Part shown: positions 1-8,475 of the stretch, piece after piece
Layout of the letters: each line of letters opens with the position of its first letter
Position numbering within the stretch: position 1 is the first letter of the stretch
Source: a bacterium SCSIO 12643
Lineage (GTDB): Bacteria > Bacteroidota > Bacteroidia > Flavobacteriales_G > Salibacteraceae
Direction of reading: 5' to 3'
Assembly (NCBI GenBank): GCA_024398135.1
Contig: CP073750.1
Span: 1,178,001-1,242,000, forward strand
Length of the DNA stretch: 64,000 nucleotides
Made by a program: the position numbers and the translations under genes
Notes under the pieces: model-generated
Database searches by the model: none
Seen by the model: only the letters and a program-made list of their open reading frames with translations
Told to the model about the DNA's origin: nothing

Positions 1-1054
1 GGGCATCTGGAGTATGCGCATAATCCACAATACCATTTACACCATTATCACTATCCACCTGTTGGAATCTCCCAGGTGCAGGCGCGATTTGAGAAATGCT
101 GGTCAATACATCAATTTCATCCTGCCCACACGAAACAGCTACACCGTAAATGGCTAACAAATTGGATGCATTAAACTCTCCAATCAATCGGGTCCACACT
201 TCATGTCCGTTTACATTGAGCTGTAATCCATCAAATTGATTTTCGACAATCTTTGCTTTATAATCAGCCATGGACTTTAGCGAATAGGTCTGTATTTGAC
301 TTGCGGTTCCCTGAACCATCTGTGCCCAGTGCTTATCATCCTTATTCACTATTGAAACTGTATTTGGACCTAACATTCCAAATAACTTTCTCTTGGCTTC
401 TATATAATTATTGAATGTGCCGTGATAGTCTAAATGGTCATGTGTAATATTCGTAAAGACAGCTCTACTGAACACTACTCCGCTTACACGATGTTGTTCC
501 AACGCATGCGAGCTCACCTCCATAAAGCAATAGTCACATCCTTCGTCTACCATCTCAGCAATCAATTGATTCACCTTTACAGCATCCGAAGTAGTATGCG
601 TAGATTGAATCTCTCTTTCCCCAATTCGATTAACTACCGTTGAAAGCATTCCACAGTTGTATCCCAGCTTGGTAAACAAATCAAAAAGCATGGTTACAAT
701 ACTGGTTTTCCCATTGGTACCGGTTACTCCAATCACCTGTAGTTTTCGCGATGGCACATCGTAAAAGTTAGCCGCCATACATCCTAGAGACTCAGCACTA
801 TCACTTACTTTAACATAAGTCACATTTTCGTGCAATTGATCCGGAAGCGCTTCGCAAACCACTGCTACAGCTCCTTGCTCAATCGCTTTTTCGATGTAAT
901 GATGACCATTTACCACTGTACCGTTTACCGCAACAAAAACTGAAAACTTAGAGACCTCGCGTGAATCAAAACACACCTGCTCAATAGCCAAATTGGTAGT
1001 CCCAACGACCTCCTTAATTCTGGAGCGATATAATATGTCCTTTAATAATTTCAC
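1..1054 (-). CDS. murE: UDP-N-acetylmuramoyl-tripeptide ligase MurE, N-terminal part (runs off window)
   Basis: First 351 codons of the cytoplasmic ligase that adds the third stem-peptide residue (normally meso-diaminopimelate in Gram-negative bacteria) to UDP-MurNAc-L-Ala-D-Glu. Hand translation shows the Mur-ligase N-terminal domain, the ATP P-loop TGTNGKT at residues 111-117, the substrate loop STHTTSD at 151-157, EVSSHAL at 179-185 and NITHDHLDYHG at 202-212. The start is a GTG at 1054-1052 that overlaps the ftsI stop as GTGA, so the two are translationally coupled. The 3' end lies outside the window, so the DNPR-type motif that separates diaminopimelate from lysine ligases cannot be checked. 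It continues the mraZ-rsmH-ftsL-ftsI run. Confidence 0.95.
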   Translation of the reverse strand, partial: MKLLKDILYRSRIKEVVGTTNLAIEQVCFDSREVSKFSVFVAVNGTVVNGHHYIEKAIEQGAVAVVCEALPDQLHENVTYVKVSDSAESLGCMAANFYDVPSRKLQVIGVTGTNGKTSIVTMLFDLFTKLGYNCGMLSTVVNRIGEREIQSTHTTSDAVKVNQLIAEMVDEGCDYCFMEVSSHALEQHRVSGVVFSRAVFTNITHDHLDYHGTFNNYIEAKRKLFGMLGPNTVSIVNKDDKHWAQMVQGTASQIQTYSLKSMADYKAKIVENQFDGLQLNVNGHEVWTRLIGEFNASNLLAIYGVAVSCGQDEIDVLTSISQIAPAPGRFQQVDSDNGVNGIVDYAHTPDA

Positions 1055-3159
1055 GCTAAACTCAATTTTATTTTCATTCCCCTTTGGGTAATCACAAATC
1101 CCGGAGCAATGGACTGTGCTTTCACGACTCCACGACCTTCAATCTCCACTTTAATTCCTTTATTTTCTAATAGGTAAATTGCATCTTCTACATCCATCCC
1201 CACCACATTAGGCACCATCTGCCCTTCATATCTTTTTGTTTTCACCGCCACTGAATCTTTTCCAGTACTTACAGCAACCCACTGCGCATTTTCCATCTCC
1301 GTATATGGCACCTCTAATTCCTGATAGACATCAGATAAATCATCGTAATCACCATTTTTAGATATTGGAATTCTTGGTCGTTGGGTTTCTACATTCTGCG
1401 CCACCAATTCATCTTGCGCATCCAAACTAGTAGAGTACACTTTATTGGCAATTTCTTTAAAGATTGGCCCTGCTACCAGATTTCCATAATACACATTTTT
1501 ACTTGGCGCATTCACCACAACAATGCAACTATACAATGGCTTATCCGCTGGGAAATACCCGCAGAAAGAAGCTTGATATGACTTACGTCCTTTATATCCA
1601 CTACTCCCCTTTGATATTTGTGCAGTCCCGGTTTTACCTGCAATCGAGAAACTCGCATTTCGCAAATTTTTCGCAGTACCATCACGCACCACTTCTTCCA
1701 ACATCTCTTTTGCTTTAGCAATAGTCTCTTTACTCGCCACAGATTCTTTTAGGATTATTGGATGAAATGTCTTTACCTCATCACCATAATTGGTAATCGC
1801 TTTAGCGAACATCGGCTTCATCATTCTACCATCGTTTGCTACCGCATTATAAAAGGTCAACAACTGCAACGGAGTCAACTCCAACTCGTACCCATGAGAA
1901 ATCCACGGTAATGACAACCCTGACCAGGTAGAATCGTTCGCAGACTTTATATATGGCGTCCCCTCACCACTAATCTCCACACCCAACTTTTTGTTTAAGC
2001 GCATTTGATATAGATGATTGATAAATTTTTGAGGATCCTCTTTATAGTACTTCTCAACAGTCTTTGCTATAGCAATATTAGACGACTTCGCAAACGCTTC
2101 TTTTACTGTAATCTCTCCATACCCTCCTTCATGAGAATCATACATGGTTGTTTTATAAAACACATGTTTCCCATTTCCAGTTTGAATCTTATCATCCAGA
2201 TCTACATATCCATCCTCCAGCAAAGCCATCCAGGAAGCCAACTTGATCGTTGACCCAGGTTCGGTTGCTGCCCCAATCGCATAGTTATATCGTTCTCTAT
2301 AAGTACCATCCGAACCTTTTGACAGATTAGCAATAGCACGAATCTCCCCCGTTCTTACCTCCATTAAAACCACACATCCGTATGCCGCCTGATGCGCCTC
2401 CAACTGCCTCAACAATGCAGCTTCCGCTACATCCTGAATATTGATATCTATAGTTGTTACTAAATCATATCCGTCTTGCGGCTCGATATCATCAGAATCG
2501 CTAATCGGCATCCAGGTACCACCAGCAATCTTTTTCTCCAGACGTTTCCCGCTTACCCCACGTAGTTCTTTACGGTAAGCCGCTTCCAATCCTACACGCG
2601 CACCATTCTCACGATCATAACCAATGGTCCGTTCCGCCAGAATTCTAAATGGCTTTTGACGCTTATTCTGCTGCACATATATAAACCCGCCTTTATAACG
2701 ACCTTTATTAAAGATTGGAAATTCACGCATTGCTTTCAAATCCGTAAACTTCACATTTCTTCTAATTAAATAATATCGCTTTCCTTTTTGACGCGCATTA
2801 ACCAATTCCGACTTATATGATGCTGCAGAACGATCTTTAAACAAATCCGCCAGCTTCCACGATAAGCTATCAATATTATCTTCGAAAACAGCATCAGTAA
2901 TGGCATCTGCGTTTGGGTCAAAACGCACTTCATACTTCGGAACGGATGTCGCCAACAAGCTCCCATCTACTGCGTAGATATTTCCACGTACCGCATCAAT
3001 CGTACGATAGTCGATCGTAAGGTTCTCAGATTTTTGACGCCACTCCTCTCCTTCAATCAACTGAATTTGAAGCACACGCGCAAGCACCGCCACCATACCA
3101 AGTGCCACCAGAACAAACATGAAGAAACTTCTTCTTAATATGATTGTTTTATTTTCCAA
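1051..3159 (-). CDS. ftsI: Division-specific peptidoglycan transpeptidase (PBP3/FtsI) with PASTA domain
   Basis: Class B penicillin-binding protein of 702 residues that crosslinks septal peptidoglycan in the periplasm. One membrane segment (about 11-33) is followed by a PBP dimerisation domain (about 50-230) and a transpeptidase domain. The transpeptidase has the catalytic SxxK (STIK, Ser303 and Lys306), SxN (SSN, 359-361) and KTG (509-511). A single PASTA domain closes the protein (about 645-701, beginning with MVPNVVGM). A C-terminal PASTA is common in Bacteroidota and Gram-positive FtsI/SpoVD-like proteins and absent from E. coli FtsI. It overlaps ftsL by 11 bp and murE by 4 bp, as expected in a coupled dcw operon. 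Confidence 0.96.
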   Translation of the reverse strand: MENKTIILRRSFFMFVLVALGMVAVLARVLQIQLIEGEEWRQKSENLTIDYRTIDAVRGNIYAVDGSLLATSVPKYEVRFDPNADAITDAVFEDNIDSLSWKLADLFKDRSAASYKSELVNARQKGKRYYLIRRNVKFTDLKAMREFPIFNKGRYKGGFIYVQQNKRQKPFRILAERTIGYDRENGARVGLEAAYRKELRGVSGKRLEKKIAGGTWMPISDSDDIEPQDGYDLVTTIDINIQDVAEAALLRQLEAHQAAYGCVVLMEVRTGEIRAIANLSKGSDGTYRERYNYAIGAATEPGSTIKLASWMALLEDGYVDLDDKIQTGNGKHVFYKTTMYDSHEGGYGEITVKEAFAKSSNIAIAKTVEKYYKEDPQKFINHLYQMRLNKKLGVEISGEGTPYIKSANDSTWSGLSLPWISHGYELELTPLQLLTFYNAVANDGRMMKPMFAKAITNYGDEVKTFHPIILKESVASKETIAKAKEMLEEVVRDGTAKNLRNASFSIAGKTGTAQISKGSSGYKGRKSYQASFCGYFPADKPLYSCIVVVNAPSKNVYYGNLVAGPIFKEIANKVYSTSLDAQDELVAQNVETQRPRIPISKNGDYDDLSDVYQELEVPYTEMENAQWVAVSTGKDSVAVKTKRYEGQMVPNVVGMDVEDAIYLLENKGIKVEIEGRGVVKAQSIAPGFVITQRGMKIKLSLA

Positions 3160-3559
3160 CTAATGCGTCCTCTCTATATTTTTCTAATTCTGATTCGGTT
3201 ATCTCAATTTTTTTTGGTGGTTGAAAAGACTCCTCCAGAGCCAATCCTTTTTCGTGTAATATTTTTATCAATTCAGATTGCTTTGTTGCATACATCAAAT
3301 CCGACTTAATCGTGATGTACTCGGAACGCATTTCTTTCAACTCAGCCTTGTTTCGATTAATTTGACGCACAGAGTCTTCAGCAGAATATCCTATACCTAT
3401 ATATACCAAACCCAAAAACACCAAAAACCCCACATACGGCAAATGCTTAATCAGCATCTCACTTCCGAAGAACTCTCCGCTCATCACCCCAACAAATGCA
3501 CGACCCACTCCTGCAACCTTTGGCACTTCCACCTTGATATTTTCTACATCCTGCTCCAT
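3149..3559 (-). CDS. ftsL: FtsL-like cell division protein
   Basis: Small bitopic membrane protein of 136 residues. It has a cytoplasmic N-terminus of about 40 residues, one membrane segment at about 41-60, and a charged heptad-rich stretch (about 62-110) expected to form a coiled coil in the periplasm. FtsL is known to join FtsB and FtsQ and activate FtsW-FtsI. The sequence alone is weakly conserved. The call depends on topology and on the position between rsmH (1-bp overlap) and ftsI (11-bp overlap), which is the standard ftsL slot. The N-terminal cytoplasmic part is longer than in E. coli, as is usual in Bacteroidota. Confidence 0.85.
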   Translation of the reverse strand: MEQDVENIKVEVPKVAGVGRAFVGVMSGEFFGSEMLIKHLPYVGFLVFLGLVYIGIGYSAEDSVRQINRNKAELKEMRSEYITIKSDLMYATKQSELIKILHEKGLALEESFQPPKKIEITESELEKYREDALVGK

Positions 3560-4455
3560 TACACTCTTACCGCAACTCGAAGCTTCGCACTTCGCGCACG
3601 TTGATTTTCTTCTATTTCTTTTTCTGTCGGCACAATCACCTTCCTATTTACCGGCTCAAATGGACGCACCAGATTCCCATAAAAATCTTTCTCCTGCTTC
3701 CCTTCAAAATTTCCGGTTCTCATATAGTTTTTTACCAACCGATCCTCCAATGAGTGATAGGTAATTACGGACAACCTTCCATTTGGTTTCAGCACTTTCT
3801 CAGTAGCTTTCAACATCTCCTTCAAAGCACCTATCTCATCATTCACCTCTATCCGAAGCGCCTGAAACACCTGCGCCATATAATTCTTTCCAATCTTCCC
3901 CACCTTAGCCGCATCAGCAACACGCAACAAATCGCTCACCCTATTAATAGGAGTCACAACCCGCTCACCCACAATCTCCGCAGCCAACCTTCTTGCATTT
4001 TTCAACTCTCCATACTCCCTAAACACACGAATCAAATCTGACTCTTCATATGTGTTCAACACCTTCTTCGCATCCAGATCCGCGTTTTGATTCATTCGCA
4101 TATCCAAATCCGCATCCCCTCTAAATGAAAAACCTCGTTCCACCTCATCAAACTGATGAGAAGAAACTCCCAGATCAGCCAGCACCCCATCCACTTGAGC
4201 CGCTTTATGCATTTTCAAAAAATTAGACAGATACCTAAAGTTTTGTGGAATCAGCGTAAAACGTTCATCTTCCAGTGCATTTGCATGCGCATCCGCATCC
4301 TGATCAAACCCAAACAATCTTCCATCACCCAAAAAATTCAATATCTCCCTGGAATGACCACCTCCACCAAAGGTGACATCAACATAATCTCCCGATGGGT
4401 TAATCGCTAACCCTTCAATCGATTCGCTTAACAGAACAGGTTTGTGATACATCAT
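3559..4455 (-). CDS. rsmH: 16S rRNA (cytosine1402-N4)-methyltransferase
   Basis: RsmH/MraW, 298 residues, methylates N4 of C1402 in the 16S rRNA decoding region using S-adenosylmethionine. Visible motifs are the N-terminal HKPVLL, the SAM-binding loop VDVTFGGGGHS (about 25-35), GFDQDADA, the DGVLADLGVSSHQ motif, RGFSFR with DLDMRM, and a C-terminal ITYHSLEDRLVK. Length matches the family. The first two codons are both Met; the first overlaps the mraZ stop by 4 bp (ATGA), so either may be used. Second gene of the dcw operon. Confidence 0.97.
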   Translation of the reverse strand: MMYHKPVLLSESIEGLAINPSGDYVDVTFGGGGHSREILNFLGDGRLFGFDQDADAHANALEDERFTLIPQNFRYLSNFLKMHKAAQVDGVLADLGVSSHQFDEVERGFSFRGDADLDMRMNQNADLDAKKVLNTYEESDLIRVFREYGELKNARRLAAEIVGERVVTPINRVSDLLRVADAAKVGKIGKNYMAQVFQALRIEVNDEIGALKEMLKATEKVLKPNGRLSVITYHSLEDRLVKNYMRTGNFEGKQEKDFYGNLVRPFEPVNRKVIVPTEKEIEENQRARSAKLRVAVRV

Positions 4456-4913
4456 TCTTCTGTATTATCAATTTCTCCCATGACATCTTCTGCCAACTGA
4501 GCAAAATCTTCTATATCTTCATTCATTACTTGTTCGTACTTCGCCTTATCCCACACCTCTATTCTATTCGCGTACGCAAAAAGGACAATCTCTTTTGCTA
4601 TACCCACACCAGCCATTAGCGGCTTTGGCAATAACAACCTTCCCGTTCCATCTAACCCCAACTGTGTTGCCCCATTATGAAACTGTCTATAAAACTTCCT
4701 GTTTTTGGTCACAAACAGATTTAGCTTCTCAAACTTTTTAGTCTCCAATTCCCACTCATTCATCGGATACAATACCAAACACCCTTCGAACCCGCGATTG
4801 ATCACAAATTGATCTTTAGCGGCAGGATCGAGCTGTCGTTTCAAACCAGCAGGCAGCATAAACCTCCCTTTGGCATCCACTTTACATTGATATTCACCTA
4901 ATAAGCTTGACAT
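4452..4913 (-). CDS. mraZ: Transcriptional regulator MraZ
   Basis: MraZ, 153 residues, a DNA-binding protein with two SpoVT-AbrB-type half-barrels. The paired signature DxxGR appears twice: DAKGRFMLP near residue 14 and DGTGRLLLPKPL near residue 89. MraZ forms ring oligomers and binds direct repeats upstream of its own gene to control the division cluster. It is the first gene of the operon, and three 10-bp direct repeats matching known MraZ boxes lie 38-70 bp upstream of its ATG (listed separately), so autoregulation is likely. Confidence 0.97.
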   Translation of the reverse strand: MSSLLGEYQCKVDAKGRFMLPAGLKRQLDPAAKDQFVINRGFEGCLVLYPMNEWELETKKFEKLNLFVTKNRKFYRQFHNGATQLGLDGTGRLLLPKPLMAGVGIAKEIVLFAYANRIEVWDKAKYEQVMNEDIEDFAQLAEDVMGEIDNTEE

Positions 4914-4950
4914 CAGTACACTTCAATTTCAAGTCGTAAAAATATCCAAA

Positions 4951-4983
4951 TTTTTACCACTTTTTACCACTTTTTACCACTTT
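4951..4983 (-). promoter_or_regulatory. Three tandem MraZ boxes upstream of mraZ
   Basis: On the minus strand the 10-mer AAAGTGGTAA occurs three times in immediate succession with identical sequence, so the boxes are one helical turn apart. A degenerate fourth unit (AAATTTGGAT) follows toward the gene. The pattern fits the AAAGTG(T/G)N3 MraZ box described in Mollicutes better than the TGGGN repeats of E. coli. Its place just ahead of mraZ makes it the operator through which MraZ would control the whole dcw operon. Confidence 0.85.
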
Positions 4984-5087
4984 GTTGAAAACTTTCTGAT
5001 TTCTAGCACTTTTCAACGCCATAGATGCACTGTTTTTTAACGGGTTATGTAGTGTCACAAAGAACAGATTTACGGAGATTCATTTTT

Positions 5088-5121
5088 TTTGGAAAGGCGC
5101 ATTATTCCTAACATACATTTG
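5088..5121 (+). promoter_or_regulatory. Candidate Bacteroidota promoter for the hydrolase-engB-tatD operon
   Basis: TTTG at 5088-5091 and TACATTTG at 5114-5121 match the Bacteroidota -33 (TTTG) and -7 (TAnnTTTG) elements with a 22-bp spacer. A second perfect -7 match, TAATTTTG at 5166-5173, lies closer to the start codon but has no -33 partner. A CGGCCA/TGGCCG inverted repeat (5129-5147) lies between them. Which is used cannot be decided from sequence. Confidence 0.45.
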
Positions 5122-5188
5122 TGAATAGCGGCCAGAATTAATGGCCGTTTATATTAAGAATTGGTTAATTTTGAGTTTCTAAAATCGT

Positions 5189-5956
5189 ATGCCTAGGATG
5201 GAAGAAATTATTAAAAAAGATGGGGATTTTGAATACGTTGAAGTTGGAGATGGCCCGGTTATCATTGTTCTTCACGGTCTATTTGGAGCACTAAGTAACT
5301 TTAAAGATGTGCTGGATCATTTTAAAAACGACTATAAGGTTGTCATCCCGATCATGCCTCTATACACATTGCCGGTTTTAAGCACAAATGTCAAAAGCTT
5401 AATGAAATACGTAAGTGAGTTTATCGAATTCAAATCTTACGATCGTGTTAATTTACTTGGAAACTCTCTGGGTGGGCATGTCGCATTAGTATATGCTTCT
5501 AAATACCCTGAAAAAGTAGATACATTAACACTTACCGGAAGTTCTGGTTTATATGAAAACTCTATGGGTCAATCTTATCCGAGAAAAGGGAATATTGACT
5601 ACGTAAGAGAACGTGTAGAGTATACCTTCTACGATCCGAAAACGGCAACTGACGAACTGGTAAACGAATGTTTCGCCATAGTCAATGATCGCAAGAAAAC
5701 ACTAAAGATTCTTTCTTTAGCCAAATCTGCTATTCGACATAATATGGCAGAGGAGCTACCTAATATGACAATGCCAACTTGTCTAATTTGGGGGAAGCAA
5801 GATACCATTACTCCTCCTGAAGTAGGAGAAGAATTTAACAAGCTGATGCCTAATTCTGAATTATTCTGGATGGATAAATGTGGACACGCACCAATGATGG
5901 AAAAACCAGAAGAATTCAATAGCATATATCGAAAGTGGCTTTCCAAGACATTATAA
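5189..5956 (+). CDS. Alpha/beta hydrolase
   Basis: Cytoplasmic alpha/beta-hydrolase of 255 residues; no signal peptide. The oxyanion-hole motif LHGLFG is near residue 28. The nucleophile elbow GNSLGG places Ser93, and the likely acid and base are Asp205 (in GKQDTITPP) and His233 (in GHAPMMEKP). The substrate cannot be deduced: the family includes esterases, C-C hydrolases and haloalkane dehalogenases. The first ATG is at 5189, but a second in-frame ATG at 5198 gives the more usual spacing from the TAATTTTG element. It is divergent from mraZ and 42 bp ahead of engB, probably in the same transcript. Confidence 0.9.
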   Translation: MPRMEEIIKKDGDFEYVEVGDGPVIIVLHGLFGALSNFKDVLDHFKNDYKVVIPIMPLYTLPVLSTNVKSLMKYVSEFIEFKSYDRVNLLGNSLGGHVALVYASKYPEKVDTLTLTGSSGLYENSMGQSYPRKGNIDYVRERVEYTFYDPKTATDELVNECFAIVNDRKKTLKILSLAKSAIRHNMAEELPNMTMPTCLIWGKQDTITPPEVGEEFNKLMPNSELFWMDKCGHAPMMEKPEEFNSIYRKWLSKTL

Positions 5957-5998
5957 ATTGGTCTAAGCTCTAATCTTATCATTTTAATTTGCGTCATT

Positions 5999-6601
5999 AT
6001 GAAAGTTAAAAACGCCAAATTCGTCATGAGCAACTCGGACTATAAAAAATGTCCAACTCCGGATTTGCCGGAATATGCTTTCATCGGTCGTTCTAATGTG
6101 GGTAAATCTTCTTTGATTAACGCGCTGACCAATCGCAAAAGCCTCGCTAAAACTTCTGGCAAACCAGGAAAAACGCAATTAATCAATCACTTTATGATTA
6201 ATGATGATTGGTATCTGGTGGATTTACCTGGATATGGGTATGCTTCGGTATCAAAAACCAAGCGGGCTGAATTTCAAGTTTTTCTAAGAGCTTATTTGAA
6301 AAACAGAGAAAACCTCATGTGCACATTTGTGCTTTTAGACTCCCGATTAGAACCTCAGAAAATTGATATGGAGTTTATGCAATGGATGGGTGAGCAACAA
6401 ATTCCTTTCGTGATGGTTTTTACAAAAATCGACAAACTGAATAGCTCTCAGCTAAGTAAAAACATGAGAAAGTATCAGTCGAAGATGTTGAACTCCTGGG
6501 AGGCATTACCAAAAATATTTCACACTTCTTCGGTCACTAAATTCGGTTCTGATGACATCCTCAAATTTGTGGAACAAACCAACACACTTTTTAAAGACTA
6601 A
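5999..6601 (+). CDS. engB: Ribosome biogenesis GTPase EngB (YsxC/YihA)
   Basis: Small TRAFAC-class GTPase of 200 residues, needed for late assembly of the 50S subunit. G1 is GRSNVGKS (30-37), G2 the Thr in GKPGKTQ (about 55-59), G3 DLPG (75-78) followed by the family-typical YGYA, and G4 TKID (142-145). A TSS motif near the C-terminus serves as G5. Length and motif spacing are normal. It follows the hydrolase by 42 bp and precedes tatD by 2 bp. Confidence 0.97.
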   Translation: MKVKNAKFVMSNSDYKKCPTPDLPEYAFIGRSNVGKSSLINALTNRKSLAKTSGKPGKTQLINHFMINDDWYLVDLPGYGYASVSKTKRAEFQVFLRAYLKNRENLMCTFVLLDSRLEPQKIDMEFMQWMGEQQIPFVMVFTKIDKLNSSQLSKNMRKYQSKMLNSWEALPKIFHTSSVTKFGSDDILKFVEQTNTLFKD

Positions 6602-6603
6602 TT

Positions 6604-7380
6604 GTGGAGTTTATAGATACACATGCTCATCTATATTTAGATAGATTTGAATCAGACATTGATGAAGTCATAAAAAATGCCATTGATAGCGGGGTTTCTA
6701 AAATGTTACTACCGAATATTGATAGTTCTACAATTGACTCCATGAATCAATTGAGTCAAAAGTTTCCGAAAAATTGCTTCCCGATGATCGGTTTACATCC
6801 TTCTGATGTTAAGGCAAACTTTAAAGAAGAGTTAGATATCGTCAAAAAAGAAGCTCTTACCGGAAAATATATTGCAATTGGTGAAATAGGAATCGACCTG
6901 TATTGGGACAAAACTTTTATCAAAGAACAGCAAGAGGCTTTTGCTGTTCAAATTGAACTTGCCAAATCATTAAATCTTCCAATAGCTGTTCATGCACGTG
7001 ATTCATTTGATGAAATTTTCGAAGTTTTGGACCAACATAATGACGATCAACTCACAGGTGTTTTACACTGCTTTACCGGAAATCTTGAACAAGCTGAACG
7101 TATCATTAACTACGGAGGGTTCAAATTAGGTATTGGAGGTGTTGTGACTTTCAAAAATGGAGGACTTGACAAAGTTATCCCTCATGTGGACCCCAAACAT
7201 TTAATCTTAGAAACAGATGCTCCCTTTTTGGCACCCAAACCTTATAGAGGAAAAAGAAATGAAAGTCAGTACATACCAATTATTGCAGATAAAATCGCAT
7301 CATTAAAAGGAATGAAGATTGAGGAGATTGCTGAAATTACCACACAAAATGCTTTGGAGTTGTTTTCCAGGGTGAATTAA
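6604..7380 (+). CDS. tatD: TatD family metal-dependent hydrolase / DNase
   Basis: TIM-barrel metallohydrolase of 258 residues; TatD proteins are 3'-5' exonucleases and deoxyribonucleases in the cytoplasm. Metal-binding residues are His7 and His9 (DTHAH), Glu94 (GEIGID), His130 (AVHARD), His155 (HCFTG) and Asp205 (ETDAPFLAP). The start is a GTG two bases after the engB stop; the conserved IDTHAH begins four residues later and no upstream ATG is in frame, so the GTG is favoured. Its stop shares the 4-bp palindrome TTAA with the stop of the convergent lipoprotein gene. Confidence 0.95.
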   Translation: MEFIDTHAHLYLDRFESDIDEVIKNAIDSGVSKMLLPNIDSSTIDSMNQLSQKFPKNCFPMIGLHPSDVKANFKEELDIVKKEALTGKYIAIGEIGIDLYWDKTFIKEQQEAFAVQIELAKSLNLPIAVHARDSFDEIFEVLDQHNDDQLTGVLHCFTGNLEQAERIINYGGFKLGIGGVVTFKNGGLDKVIPHVDPKHLILETDAPFLAPKPYRGKRNESQYIPIIADKIASLKGMKIEEIAEITTQNALELFSRVN

Positions 7381-7811
7381 ATCTCAATTTCCTTACTAGA
7401 AGTCAACTCGCTGGATCCATTTTCATAATACTCTATACGATATTTTCCAGCTTCCATTTCTAATTTCAAATCACATTCTACATTACCTGATATAGCGGTA
7501 AAGGTCTGAGACTTTTCACTCCAATTGTAATCAGAGACACTCCAATTAGAGATCGAAGAAAAACCGACAAACCAGGCGCTATTTTGTAGACGTATCAATT
7601 TAATAACTAAATCTCCATTCTCTGGTATTTTAGCATACAAGCTAAACTCACTACCTGAATAGTCCAGAACATCTTCATCGAGAAGGTTAATTCCAAACGC
7701 GCCTGAGTCGGCATAGGTGATTTCAGTAGTTGTGGTGGTTGAACTTGAAGGAGTACATCTAATCAGATTTAATGAACAGCAGACTATTGTTCCTAATACC
7801 AAATATTTCAT
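7377..7811 (-). CDS. Putative secreted lipoprotein, function unknown
   Basis: Protein of 144 residues with a hydrophobic N-terminus (about 3-17) and Cys19 in LIRC. This is a poor but possible lipobox, and two earlier Cys (11, 12) lie inside the hydrophobic stretch. A Ser/Thr-rich linker (about 20-30) follows, then an all-beta domain rich in aromatic and acidic residues (motif NWSVSDYNWSEKSQTF). No family was recognised. It is probably exported and surface or periplasm associated. It is monocistronic and convergent with tatD. Confidence 0.7.
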   Translation of the reverse strand: MKYLVLGTIVCCSLNLIRCTPSSSTTTTTEITYADSGAFGINLLDEDVLDYSGSEFSLYAKIPENGDLVIKLIRLQNSAWFVGFSSISNWSVSDYNWSEKSQTFTAISGNVECDLKLEMEAGKYRIEYYENGSSELTSSKEIEI

Positions 7812-7973
7812 CGCGCAGAATTTTCCACAAACTTATCCGCGCAACACGCTCTAATCATAATCTAAAATAAAGTCTTAACACATATAAACTTAGAGTGTTA
7901 AAAAGGGTTGTTCATTCTGGTTTTCACGCCATATATACACTTGAATTAATTACAAAACAAAAAAATACCGTGA

Positions 7974-7997
7974 AATTATTTTACATGTAAAATAATT
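7974..7997. promoter_or_regulatory. 24-bp perfect palindrome, probable MarR operator O1
   Basis: Two 12-bp arms (AATTATTTTACA and its exact complement) meet at a central ACATGT. The palindrome ends 3 bp before a perfect -7 element, so it covers the -33 region of the marR promoter. A bound dimer would block RNA polymerase, which is the usual mode of MarR autorepression. Two further copies of the core flank the downstream nitroreductase gene. Confidence 0.75.
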
Positions 7998-8000
7998 ATT

Positions 8001-8008
8001 TACATTTG
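8001..8008 (+). promoter_or_regulatory. Promoter -7 element of marR
   Basis: TACATTTG is a perfect match to TAnnTTTG and lies 17 bp ahead of the ATG at 8026. The -33 position is occupied by the palindrome at 7974-7997 and has no TTG. Confidence 0.6.
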
Positions 8009-8025
8009 CGTATCATTTATTGGAA

Positions 8026-8475
8026 ATGGCTACAATTGACGAAGAATTAAAAACGAGATTTACGCACGATAAACATCGGTTTATTGCAAACTTGATCTTC
8101 ACATCAAATTCTTTTCAAAATGCATTTAACGCCTTCATAAAACCTTATGGACTCTCTTCTCAACAATACAATATACTTAGAATCTTAAGAGGTGCAGCTG
8201 ATTGGGTTTCCATGAATACCATTAAAGATTTAATGATTGATAAATCACCAAATACAACCAGACTGGCAGACAAACTTTTTAATAAAGGATATATAGAGAG
8301 ACAAAGAAGTGATCAGGATAGACGTGTAGTCTACCTATCTATCACACAGAAAGGTCTGGATTTATTAGAAGAAATTGACCTGGACGACTCAGGACATCAA
8401 AATGAATATCTGGCTCGTATTTCAGATGATGAAGCACGCCAATTTTGTGACATTTTAGATCGAATGAGAGGTTAA
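8026..8475 (+). CDS. MarR family transcriptional regulator
   Basis: Winged-helix regulator of 149 residues. The HTH region (GAADWVSMNTIKDLMIDKSPNTTRLADKL is its span, about 58-88) is followed by the basic wing RQRSDQDRRVVYLSITQKG with the conserved DRR. A dimerisation helix lies at each end. An upstream TTG at 8020 would add two residues, but the ATG is better placed behind the -7 element. It probably represses itself and the nitroreductase and DoxX genes through the ACATGT palindromes, as MarR proteins commonly do for adjacent redox genes. The ligand is unknown. Confidence 0.93.
   Translation: MATIDEELKTRFTHDKHRFIANLIFTSNSFQNAFNAFIKPYGLSSQQYNILRILRGAADWVSMNTIKDLMIDKSPNTTRLADKLFNKGYIERQRSDQDRRVVYLSITQKGLDLLEEIDLDDSGHQNEYLARISDDEARQFCDILDRMRG

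Noticed and set aside
434-643. Plus-strand open frame within the murE region
   Set aside because: It lies antisense to the well-conserved murE coding sequence and has no recognisable content.
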